NCBI GenBank assembly: GCA_015698045.1 | Contig: BLAL01000165.1 | Span: 653,501 to 717,500, forward strand | From: Rhizophagus clarus | Lineage: Eukaryota > Glomeromycota > Glomeromycetes > Glomerales > Glomeraceae | Length of the DNA: 64,000 nucleotides | Direction of reading: 5' to 3' | Part shown: positions 1 to 10,149 of the stretch, one piece after another | How positions within the stretch are numbered: position 1 is the first letter of the stretch | How the letters are laid out: each line of letters begins with the position of its first letter | Translations under genes and position numbers: made by a program | Notes under the pieces: generated by a model | Seen by the model: only the letters and a program-made list of their open reading frames with translations | What the model was told of the DNA's origin: nothing | Databases searched by the model: none

Positions 1-1322
1 GAAAGGGAATATAGAGAGCAGATTAGTAGGAATAAGAAATTGCGATATGAGAATGAGGATCTGAAGATGTAGTTGCAGGAGGAGGAAAAAAAGCTGGCAA
101 CTATGAAGTCAGATTCCATTCATTAGCCAGAATACTTTTTTCCTTGTACTTCTGCAAAGTGAGATCCTGGTCAAAATCATGCGCTTTTTGAGGATTTATA
201 TAAATCAAAGGTTCTTCTATTTTCTTTTATAATCACAAAAAATAATGTCATTTTACAGACCTCATCCAAGACAGAAAAGAACATGTGAAGAACATAAAGC
301 TGAGCTGGAAGAGGAAAACTATCATCTTCGTAGTGAATTGCAAACAGAGGTGGATATTAATTGCCAGAATAAAAGACAAATTAATCAACTGGAGAAAGAT
401 TATTCCTGGTATGAGCAAGAAATTCAGGATCTCAATAGGAAATAGAGCGTCTTGAAAATGTTTCAGAAGAAGAAATATCAGAACTGAAATCTGAAATCTC
501 TAGCCTAAAAAATCAGCTATATCAAGCTAGGAAAGATATGCGAGATAAGGGAAAATATATTTCTAGTTTAGAAGAGCGGTTAGTAGAATCTGAGGAACAA
601 GTTGAGAAATTGCGATACCAGATCAAGACTATCTCATCACAGAAAAATTCTTCAGAGCGAGGAAATTCTCCAGACTTGTATAATCCTAATATTAACTTAA
701 AAATGACTACTATCACAGAGCTAGCAAATGCTATAGATGGTATGTAGAAAATAGGATAATGACCAGGGATATTCTAATAGATCAAATAAAAAGGACGACA
801 AGGCAGATATGCCAAAAAAAGAATAATTTGCATCAGGATTTAGTCTATGAGCAATGAAGGCGCTATGATGCAGAGGCTGAACGTGATAATAAAATTATAC
901 GAAGGCAGAATGCTGAAGAGGTGGAACAAATGGCTATTGCTGACTTTCATCAGCTGAAAACTAGTACCCAGAATCTAGTAGAAAGAATGGCAAATAATAT
1001 AACAAGAAAGAAAACCCAGCAACTAGCTCGTATAGATGAGTTGGGAGCAGAAAAATTTGCCTTACAATGACTTTATCAGCAAAATGCCCATCACCTATAG
1101 TGAAGTAGAGGGAATATAGGTTTATTGGAGTATAATCAAGATAGACTCTATGAGCGATATGAAAAATGGAAAAATAAGACTCATATTGAATGCCAAAATA
1201 TTTTAAATTTGCAAGGACAAATTTTAGCGTTACAGAATAATCCACCTAATCAAATAAACATGGCAGGAGAACACCCATATTTTGATTGGAATGATAATAT
1301 CCCAGACTTTTTTGCACAACTA
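1..1322 (+). pseudogene. Decayed coiled-coil ORF, truncated by a transposon
   Basis: A charged, heptad-like protein (rich in E, K, Q, R, L) can be followed across the stretch by switching frames at about 445, 750 and 1115 and reading through several stops. The best pieces lie at 245-445, about 445-747, about 815-1065 and 1125-1322. The last piece ends in a more globular NPPNQINMAGEHPYFDW region, exactly where the CATCAGG element begins. That coiled coil followed by an N-M-A-G segment recalls Gag-like or mobile-element ORFs of fungi, but no diagnostic domain is visible and I do not assign a function. Numerous breaks make it a pseudogene. Its continuation beyond the inserted element could not be found with confidence after 3817. 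Confidence 0.6.
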
Positions 1323-3817
1323 CATCAGGAAAAATTTTAGTTTGCAGATCTGTGCAATTCTGCGGAGTACATTTCTGTGCAGATCTGAGGACATGTCGAT
1401 GCGCAGCACTGAAAAATTTCATGAATTTCTGCGCAAATCTGCAAGCACAAAAAAAACTGCGAAATTTTTCAAAAATAAATCTGCGAAATTTTTCAAAAGT
1501 ACTAATGCAAATTTACAGTTAGGCAGTGTTTTAACTTTAATATTAACTAATATCAATTTATTAATTAAAGATATTTACAAATTTAAAAGTACATATACTA
1601 AACTATCCTATTTTACTAACTAAATGCATTAATTAAAAGTCTCTTTTCTTTTCTTTACAGACTGTCAAATTATGTTGTTATTAATGGTTTGAATATTATT
1701 CCAGTTGGTTCAATTCCAACAAATAACAAAATACAAAAAAAATTCATGTTAGTCAAAGTTTCGTTAATGTTTCGTTTAAAAAAAATTAAAATCTTAATTT
1801 TATTCGAAGTTAAATACCTTTGAAATCTTTCAGAAAGCATCCGGAAAGCCACAAGTCTACAAAATAAAATGAAATATTAGTTAACATTTTATTTAAAAAA
1901 AAAATAAATAAAATTTCCAAAGGTATTTATTTTATTTACCTTTGAAATTACGTCCATGCACAAACCTATACAAAAGGACATAAAATGAAACATGAGTTGA
2001 CATCTCGTTTAAATAAAAATAAAATAAAAAATAAAAGAATTTCAAAAGTTACCTCTGAAATTCCGTCCATTAGATGTTCAGGAAGTCTTGAATCTAAAAA
2101 ATAAAAGAAATCGAAACGTTAATCAACGTTTCATTAAAAAAAATTATTAAAATAAAAATTCGAAGGGAAATTATTTTATTTACCTTCAAAATTACGTTTG
2201 GAAGCTGAATCTATTAAAAAAATATTAACTTTAGTTAACGTTTTCTTTAAAACCCATAAAAAATCAAGGGTTATTCACCTTCAAAATTCAGCCCAGTAGT
2301 ATTCAGAAGCTATAAACCTAAAAAATCAAACGAAAATATTAGCTAAACATTTTGTTAAAAAAAAATTAATAATTTTGAAGCTTACCTTTAAAATTTTGTC
2401 TATGATGCGTTCAGAAAGCCGTGGATTTACAAAATTAAAAAAATGAAATGTTAGTTAGTGTTTCGTTCAAAAAAAAAGAAAAAAAATTTAAATTTTAATT
2501 TTTTCAAAGATAAAATACCTTCGGAATCCTATATTCCATCTGGAAAGCATCTGGAAAACTGCAAAACTACAAAAAGAAAGCCAAAATATTAGTAACATTT
2601 CATTACGAAAAAAAATAAATAAATGGGGTCTTTGCAATAGAAAGGTACGAAACTTAAAAGGTTATACACTTATACCTTCAAATGGAGTGCGTGACCACAA
2701 GTTTCTTGGCGAGCGGCTATTCATATTGCGGTGTTAGTGGACAGAATGCAAGTTTTTTACATTTTTTGATGGTTAAATGTTACATGACAAGTGCTAATGG
2801 TTCCAGACCTATAAAAGGTAAAAACAAACAGTTAGTCAACGTTCATTAAACAAATTTATAAAAATTAAACTTTTTTTTGAAGTTACCTTTGAAATGGTGG
2901 TTACTTTCATCGTTCTGCACTTAAAAAAAAAAGAAATTTTTTTTTTCTGAAGAATATACACTAGTCAAATGATATGTGTTACCTTCAAAATTTGGTGTTT
3001 TCTGGCGTTCATTATCAGATAAAAATGAACGCTATTAATATTCATTTAAATTAAAAAAAAATTTTTTTTCAATAATCTAAAACCCATACCTTCTTCGTTC
3101 TGGACTTAAAAACAAATAAACATTAGTTAATGTTCGTTAAATAAAATAAAAGAAAAAAGCTTTTTTTTTTGAAGGAAAATCTTCAAAATCTTTAATTCAA
3201 GCTCAATTAGGCCGTTAATTTGGATTCTAATAAAATGAAAGAATAGTTCATGGAATCGGTTTGAATCCCTGTCATAGCTTATATATGGATGATATTATTT
3301 TTATGGATTTAAGAGAATGCCGAAAGTTAGTGTTAATGTTCGTTAAATAAAACATTCTTTAACACTTAAAGTCTGACAAGCTTCAAAAAAATATTAAATT
3401 ATTTCTGTAAAAGGTGTTATAAAATTATTTCTTTGAAAAGTATCGTAAAAAATGTATTTCTTCTAAGTATAAAAAACTATTTCTTTAAGAAAGTTTAAGT
3501 GTTAAAGTTAAGTTCAAAATTAAAAGAAAGTTTAAGTTTATCAAATTAAAGAAGAAAAGTGACAATTAGTTTATGTAAAGTTTATCAAATTAAAGAAGAA
3601 AATTGTGAAAATCTTTAAAGATTTTTGCACGAAGTGTTTTTAAAAATCTGCAATTTTGAAGATTATCACAGATTTTTCATAAAAAAATCTTTGAAAAAAA
3701 TAAAAAAATAATTTCTGCAGTATTGCGCAGATTCTTAACAAAATTGCATAAAAAAAAGTGGCAATCTGCTAAAATCACAGATCATCACAGATCTGAACTG
3801 ATATAACTTTCCTGATG
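1323..3817. mobile_element. CATCAGG element, copy A (TIR DNA transposon, non-autonomous)
   Basis: It begins CATCAGGAAA and ends TTTCCTGATG, a perfect 10-bp terminal inverted repeat. The outer 150-300 bp at both ends are packed with subterminal motifs such as ATCTGCG and TCTGCAGATCTG in both orientations, the usual look of transposase-binding ends. A second copy at 9813-13718 shares both ends but differs in length and filling, which defines the borders by comparison. No transposase ORF is present. The middle carries degraded tandem modules listed separately. Flanks are TA on the left and AA on the right, so no target duplication can be claimed. Superfamily is unassigned. It interrupts the coiled-coil relic on its left. 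Confidence 0.75.
1800..2640 (-). repeat. Mini-exon-like hairpin module array A
   Basis: Inside element copy A the minus strand reads as successive modules of roughly 110-120 bp: a T-rich tract ending in AG, a 27-50 nt segment, then GTAA or GTGA/GTAT. A clear example has its exon-like part at 2053-2093, preceded by TTTTTTAG and followed by GTAACTTTTG. The intron-like parts carry an inverted repeat (for example GAAACGTTA and AACGTTTC near 2116-2134). The short segments often end AATTTCAAAG or AATTTTGAAG before the GT. About seven modules are recognisable, one having lost its AG. The segment lengths are not multiples of three and no repeated peptide emerges. Confidence 0.6.
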
Positions 3818-4640
3818 AAATTTCTCAAACACACCTGTATACATAATGAAATGAACTGTTAAAACTGTTAATAATGTTTATTAAAAGGCGAAAGTAGTAC
3901 TTACTAAAACAAGCAACCTACTGAAATTCCTCACATCTTAGAAACTGAAGAGTTGTCTAAAAAAAGAAAACCAGTTTCTATCAATTTTCTTTGGTGCAGT
4001 ATCTTTTTTTTATTTATTTTTATTTTGAGAATAGTTTCTAATTGTTTGCTTTTCTTTATTTTTTAGGAGGCTATTTGACTTTATGTACGTGAAATTCTGG
4101 CAAATAAATATTCTTTATTAACAAACTCAACAATTTGTTATTTCACTTCCAGATTATACAATACGATAATCAATCCCGTAATAATATCACATGTTCTAAT
4201 TTGGATAATCAGATCATCCAATTAATCGGCCATTAATTTTAATAAATTGACTGCTGTAATCAATCGTACTATTATAACAATTATGGCAAGCAATGTCAAA
4301 ACCACAAACACACATGCATGACAAGGTAAAAAATGTTTAAGAGCCAAAAACACAGCTATAATAACTGCGGCAGATCTACAGTGAGATGATTATTTATCAA
4401 ATCTTTTAGTAACTTAACAAATATACTAATAGAAAAAATTAGAAAAAAAAGCAAAGTTTTTTTTTCTTAACACCATAATATATATTGAATTCATATGATA
4501 AACATTAAATTTAAAGTGATGAACATTATTAAATACTGTTTATCTAATGATAAAAATTTCAAATAATATGCATCAACATTTTATCATTACTGAACATTGC
4601 CAAAAAAATAATGTACATTGGATATTAATATTTATCAGAT
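3818..4640. other. AT-rich spacer between copy A and the Polinton relic
   Basis: No ORF, RNA gene or repeat that I can support. It presumably includes decayed Polinton sequence upstream of the ATPase, but nothing in it is recognisable. Confidence 0.4.
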
Positions 4641-5143
4641 GTGCATCAATCGCAGAAATTTCCTGATGGTTTCAGGTACATTCCACCCAAAAGAATTCCT
4701 AGTGCAAGAGCATTCTCACCTGAAAGAAGCACACTAATTATTTTTGAGGATCTGTGCTTAGCCCCCAAACATATACAGAATCAAATTAGCCAATTTTTTG
4801 GGAATGGACATTATCAAAATATTTCAAGTATATATGTTACCCAAAAATACCATAAAATCCTACATTTATTTGTGAAAATATCTCCCATCTAGTAATGTAT
4901 AATGGTGATGGTAGCCAACAAGATATGTTTAAGATAGTCGATCGTTATACTGATGATGTGAAAAATGCATTCATAGTTATTAATAGCTATCTTCGAAGAG
5001 ATGAATTTATTGTATTTGATTTTACTAGGCCAGAAGATGATACCCTTGCAATCCGCCTAAGGTTTAACACTCCATTAAATCTGCAAAAGAAAATAGAAGT
5101 TAGGCAGAAACATAAGAAAAAAAGTACCTCAGCTAATGAATAG
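4641..5143 (+). pseudogene. Polinton/Maverick packaging ATPase (FtsK/HerA, A32-like) fragment
   Basis: Two adjacent frames (4641-4892 and 4895-5143) make one protein broken by a frameshift around 4870. The first contains ERSTLIIFEDL, the Walker B type segment of the Polinton A32-like packaging ATPase, then SSIYVTQKYHK; the second continues with MYNGDG and the conserved EFIVFDFTRPEDD stretch near the C-terminus. The family pumps element DNA into a capsid. The Walker A half that should lie upstream is missing or unrecognisable, so this is a C-terminal fragment. The integrase relic follows about 50 bp downstream on the same strand, which supports the Polinton assignment. Recognition is from memory of the family, not a search. 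Confidence 0.7.
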
Positions 5144-5193
5144 AATCTGACTTTATAGATGCTAGCTTTTTTTCATAATTATAAAAAATTGGA

Positions 5194-6834
5194 ATGGGCA
5201 AACCTTTGATTTATATTGATTCTCAAAAGACTTGAGACTTAGATCAGGATCTTGCTTTACAGAAACTTTATTACAGACCTGAGGGATATTATCGGACTGC
5301 TGAAAAAATGCAAACTGCTTGTAAGAGAACTGGATATGGGTTTACTTTAGCCATAATAAAATATTGGCTAAATAAGCAGGCTTTACACAAGATTCACAAG
5401 TCTCAGCCAAAATTTATTCAGTATGCCTCCTTTAATTATCTGAAGCATAGCGGAGGACCTTTTACTTTTATGCATAGTACCAGAACATGCAATGTCATTC
5501 TGTACTATAGCCTGATCGATGAATGAGATTTTGTGTTACATGTATACAAAAAATTGTCATGTGTTCTAATCATCTAGTGTTACTATTTATGTGTTAATTA
5601 AATTAACTAAATGCATAACTTTGTGATATAAGGAATATGTCACTGGTCTCATATTTATTGCAGCATCTTGTATTAGTACTCTGAAAAATATACTTTTTAA
5701 GCTGTTTTCATTTAAAGGCTTCAACGAATCAGAACTTGTAAGAGATTTTAAGAAAAAAAGGAATAAAAATGTTTAAATTCTATGATATTTCAAAATTAAT
5801 ACATTTTTTTTGTTTTATTACAATATTTTAAAATTTTTGTGTCAATTGTATTAAATTCTTGGTGGAAAAATTGTTTTATTGATCATCATAAAATAAATCA
5901 AATCAAAAATTTATAATGTAAAACAATGGAATTTAACTACATTTTAAGTATAGCGGTACATTTTGATACATTGTGATTAATGCTTCGAACACTTAATAGT
6001 TTCTGTTACCTAGTAATATATAATTTTTAAATGAAGTGCATCAAAGCGATATTACTCCTATGCCTCATGATAAAGTAGGTAATCAGATTTATAAGTATCA
6101 GGGCATTATCAATGATATTGCAACTAGGTATCGTTGTAGTTTTGCATTGATTGATAAAACAGCCACACAGATGGCTAGAACAATTCAGAAAATCTATGAT
6201 GATCCTAATAACCCTCTTAGCTATTCAAATACTTTTATTGTAGATAGAGGTACTGAATATATGGGCAAATGTAGAGATTTATTGCTTAGCTATGGTGTTA
6301 GAATTCAGTATACTAATTCTAAACATGGTGTAACTATTGCTGAACATGACCATCAAGAATTTGAAAAACATACTTATTTTCGGCAAGATGCTGAAGATTT
6401 TCATTTGCTTTTGACTGATAGATCCAGAGTATGAGTTAGAGAACTTCGTATAAATGATGATATTTATAATAATACTTCTACTTGATTAATAGATATGTCT
6501 TCTAACGAGGCTATAAAAAAGGCATTAAAAGGTAAAAAAATAATAGCTAAACCTTCTGTTGAACATAGGAGATCAGTTGGTTATAATGAACTACTTTTAC
6601 CTAGCTATACGGAAGTTTGGCATCTATTAGAACCTGGTGAATTAGAAGGTGGAAGAAGAAGGGCAACTGATTGCAATTGGTCCCCCAAAGTTTTTACAAT
6701 TGATTCTTCTTTAATAAAAGAAATTTACCTATTTTCTATAAGCTTTACAATGGTTCTAGACGCTCATTTGTAAGAGAAGAACTACAAATTGTAAAGGATG
6801 CACAATTACCTTCCCAATGGATACTTAAGAATTA
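5194..6834 (+). pseudogene. Polinton/Maverick integrase (rve family), interrupted
   Basis: The reading starts at the ATG at 5194 (MGKPLIYIDS), has a stop near 5236, and continues with an N-terminal zinc-binding-like helical region (KLYYRPEGYYRTAEK...QALHKIHK) up to about 5437. After an interruption of about 590 bp it resumes at about 6030 with the catalytic core: HQSD carries the first Asp, FIVDRGTEY the second, and IAEHDHQEFEK the Glu region of the D,D-E triad. Further breaks lie at 6433 and about 6485, and a frameshift near 6720 moves the C-terminus into another frame (PIFYKLYNGSRRS to the stop at 6834). The intact enzyme inserts Polinton DNA into the host genome. With this many breaks the copy is dead. 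Confidence 0.75.
5438..6028. other. Insertion splitting the integrase relic
   Basis: Integrase coding similarity stops after YASFN and resumes at NEVHQSD, leaving about 590 bp of AT-rich sequence with no coding content. The ends show only a weak inverted match (GAAGCAT near 5442 and ATGCTTC near 5981), so a decayed MITE is possible but not shown. Confidence 0.45.
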
Positions 6835-6837
6835 GAC

Positions 6838-7883
6838 TTTCCTCCTCTCTCCTCCACTTGGTATAGGATCTGTTCGAAAGCACTGCTTAAGTAATCATCT
6901 ATTTCATTTCTATTATAAACTATAATTTGCATATTTCTAAGCCAGTCAGTTCGTGAATTCTTTTTTCCTTGTTTTTCATTTCCAGGTTTATCATCTATAA
7001 GAAATTTGGTAAGAGAACATAAAGCGAACTTAAATTATCCACGCTTATTGAATTCCTTTTCAAGTATTTCTCTAAACTGTTTTCTTCAGCTTTCTAACAT
7101 TTTTCGTATATCACTTTCATTATCTGGATGGGATTTGGGAACTTTTGCACAATGTATGGCTACAGTTTTTCTTTTAACCGCTGTTTCCAATTCTTCTTAT
7201 TCTCTAAATTCTAAATCCTTCTCTGACCTTTCATACCTCTTAATTTCTCCTAAACGCTCAAATTCTTTATTGATCAAATTCTTAGATTTATTACCTTCCC
7301 TAAATGATTATGTTTTAAGTCTAGAACTGCCTTTATATTTCTCTAACTCTTTTAATGTCAGTAGGCGAACTTCTTCTGGATTATTTAGTTCAAGATCATG
7401 GAAAAGGGTCTAGATCATTTGCCTCAATTGGCTCAACACCTGGATTTAATTCTTTCCAATGTTTTTGCAATCTTCTTTCCTATGTCTTAATTCACTCTCT
7501 GGGTTTATGTGCATTTGGACTGGTCCAATTCTTTGCCTCCTCTTCTGTGATGTAGTCGACACCAAATACTAGAGCTTCCTTTTTGGGTTTTAGCCCAGGA
7601 ATTGGAGTTGGAATTACCACATGTGGCTTCTCCTTGTTGCTCATGTTTACACTAGAGCTTTCTGCCTATGCTTTGATTTCAGAAGCTTGGAAAGCCTGTT
7701 GAATAGCTTTTGATCAGGCATCTGAATTAGCGTTTAAATAGAAGCTACTTCCTTCTACTTTTGTAATAGTTTACATGGATTTTTTCGTTTAAGATGCTCA
7801 TGAAGTTTTTGAGGTGTTGAGCATTCATGACCACAATGTTTACAGATTGTATCTTTTTTATCACTTTTTGTTTTTCTAACCAT
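6838..7883 (-). pseudogene. Polinton DNA polymerase B N-terminal region with zinc finger
   Basis: On the minus strand an ATG at 7883 opens MVRKTKSDKKDTICKHCGHE, a zinc-finger-like segment (C-x2-C ... H-x2-H, with a further Cys), and stops after about 43 residues. Broken pieces of a lysine/glutamate-rich protein then follow in shifting frames to about 6838. They include FREILEKELNK, KFALCSLTKFLIDD and YNRNEIDDYLSSAFEQILYQVEE, which resemble the region ahead of the exonuclease/polymerase core in fungal Polinton protein-primed PolB proteins. The polymerase core itself is absent. The gene converges on the integrase relic and ends a few bases beyond its stop. Family assignment is from recall; the zinc finger alone would not be specific. 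Confidence 0.5.
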
Positions 7884-8055
7884 AGTGTTAGCTCTAACCG
7901 TCACACTATTACTTGCTTATATAATTTTTTCTTTAATTAATTAATTCCTATACCTTTCACTTTCTGATCCCTCCTTTGTACTAAGAACGATCATAGAGCT
8001 GTTACCAAAGACATTTAAAAGTAGAACTGAATCATTAACTAATTATTAATCTTTT

Positions 8056-8331
8056 TTGAATATAGTGATAAAAATGATCAGTGAATATTCATGCCTATAT
8101 CTTTGCAATACCAGAAAGGCTTGCAATAGGCTTTGCATTTACCCTGAAGGTTGCCGATTTCATAGGAAATCAAAAAAACGGATACCATGCTCTAACTGTG
8201 AGAAGCCTACCGCTTCTTCTTGTGGTCAATGCCCGTTACATATCAGAGGCTATTATATTACCCAGTACTATGACAGATTGCGGACTAAAGCTTTAAAACT
8301 GGAATATACTAAGGGTATAACAGGAATGTAA
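8056..8331 (+). CDS. Small Cys-rich protein, Polinton-associated (probably a relic)
   Basis: A 91-aa open frame with ten or more cysteines and histidines in paired arrangement: CLYLCNTRKACNRLC, then CRFHRKSKKRIPCSNC, then SCGQCPLH followed by IRGYYITQYYDRLRTKAL. The spacing suggests two or three zinc-binding knuckles. I recall similar short Cys/His-rich frames next to mobile-element genes in Rhizophagus, but I have no named family for it. It sits beyond the zinc-finger polymerase start and points away from it, so it may belong to the same Polinton. No stop interrupts it. Given that all its neighbours are broken, it may simply be a relic that has escaped damage. Confidence 0.4.
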   Translation: MNIVIKMISEYSCLYLCNTRKACNRLCIYPEGCRFHRKSKKRIPCSNCEKPTASSCGQCPLHIRGYYITQYYDRLRTKALKLEYTKGITGM

Positions 8332-9812
8332 CGTATTCTTGTTAGATTTATTTAGATCATGATTTTATGCGCTTTAGCTTGCCAGAATTATTACTTGATA
8401 TACAATTTTTATTAAACTTTTGTGATATGCTATTTAATAAGTTAGCTTACCCAGAATCTGTTCTTGACTAAGGAAAAGTTGTGACAATTCCACAGATTTT
8501 TTCTGGATTTTTATAGGGTGTCATTTCATTAGACATTTATATAAAATATACTATTTAGTAAGCTAACTTGCATTAAACCCATTTTTGATTAAGGAAAAGT
8601 TAGGACAAAAATCCTATTAGACTTATCTTATAGAATAGTATAATCTGGGGAAATTGAGACAGGTAGACTTATTTTTTCATTAGAATTAGGTAAATAATAT
8701 GTTATTTTATTGAGCTAGCCAGCGCAGAAGCACTTCTAGATAAAATATTTTTTGTTAGATTTATGATGTTAGACGAAGGATTTGCATTTACATAATGATG
8801 AATATTAATATTACTGCGCCACAAATGATCAACGTACTATATAAAGTATATTAAGTATATTTAGTATATTTAGTATATATTTCTTATATATCATTTATAG
8901 TATATATAGTATTTATTTTTTATATTTCTTTTATTATTTAAATTTCTTATATATTATTTATTATATTTATATCTTTTATATTTTATATTATTTATATATT
9001 TGAATGAAGTTCAATTTGTATAAATATCATGAATATTCGCTTAAAATAAAGGAAGTTCAGACAAGTTGTTTATAATAAAAGTTGTAATTGCAAGTGTTAT
9101 AAGATTGCCTTATTGTATAAGTTGTTAACGTACCTACAACTAATAAAGATACATTTCAATTATCAAATACACTGCCTTTTAGTGTGTAAGGAATTGATTG
9201 GAATACTTCATAGCTAGTATCTCCCTGAAGATATTCATAATTCACTGCTCGACGGACTGAGTTGGTGAATAATGATGATGGAATCAGATTGTTAGACTTA
9301 TTTTATTATTTTTCATTAGACTTAAGAAAATTGTTAGATTTATTTATGGGGTAATAAGGACGGTTAGACTTAATTTTGTTAGACTTATTTTTTCATTAAT
9401 ATGCTTTCTAAGGTTGGAGAAGCCATACAGAATTAAGAAATATAATATCAAAATTAAGATTCTAAAGCTGAAAGAAGCTCTTCTAATATAATAAGAAAAA
9501 TCAATACTATTTTTAACATTCTGTGGTCTACACACACAATGTTTCAGTAGGGGCCAGACCTTTGGTCCTTAAACCCCCACTTTCACATTGTGTTGGGAAG
9601 AATCTTTGATATATGAAAGGGAAATACATCATATGGTGACTAAAGAAGAAATTAACCTCCATAATAAATGATTTGAATGATTAAAACTAAAGATTAACTA
9701 AAAATCATCACAATTTAAAGAAGAAAAGGAAGAAATAATAGAAACAGAATCAGTATGGATAGTAATATATGAATTACAAGGTACAGAAGACAAAATAGAA
9801 ATAAGTGACATT
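8332..9812. other. AT-rich spacer with short direct repeats and a hairpin
   Basis: No gene. A degenerate direct repeat containing AAGGAAAAGTT recurs at about 8442 and 8559. The motif TTAGACTTATTTTTTCATTA recurs at about 8665, 9297 and 9385. A very AT-rich run (TATATTTAGTATATTTAG type) fills 8838-9000. A 60-bp imperfect hairpin lies at 9534-9593. From about 9640 to the element border there is a lysine/glutamate-rich frame (ending GTEDKIEISDI) that appears to continue after the element at 13719. Confidence 0.5.
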
Positions 9813-10149
9813 CATCAGGAAAAATTTTGGTCTGCAGATCTGCGCAATTCATCTGAGGACATGCCGATGCGCAGCACTGAAAAATTTCATGAATTTCTGC
9901 GCAGTTCTGCAAACACAAAAAAATCTGTGAAAATTTTCAAAAATAAATCTGCGAAATTTTTCAAAATTTTTGACAATTTACAATTACTTTTATCGTTAAT
10001 TAACATCAATTAATTTATTTAATTTATTTAATTAAAGCATTACAAATAAATCAATTTACTACACTATTAACTACACTATTTCAGGTATTAAATGCACTAA
10101 ATTTCCTGGCCTTTCTTTCTTTACTTTCACTGTTTTGTTGAAAATGTAA

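Noticed and set aside
1670..1852. tRNA-like T-arm GTTGGTTCAATTCCAAC near 1704
   Set aside because: Stem and loop fit a tRNA T arm, but no A box or full cloverleaf of proper length can be folded upstream; only about 50 nt are available.
3250..3290. Second B-box-like sequence GGTTTGAATCCC
   Set aside because: No A box at the right distance and no acceptor stem.
7006..7555. Plus-strand frames of 135 and 66 aa
   Set aside because: Shadows of the decayed minus-strand polymerase N-terminus, whose peptide fragments are recognisable.
9534..9593. Hairpin with 9-bp arms ACACAATGT/ACATTGTGT and GGGG/CCCC inner pairing
   Set aside because: Imperfect, single copy here, no target duplication or gene association; left as a note only.
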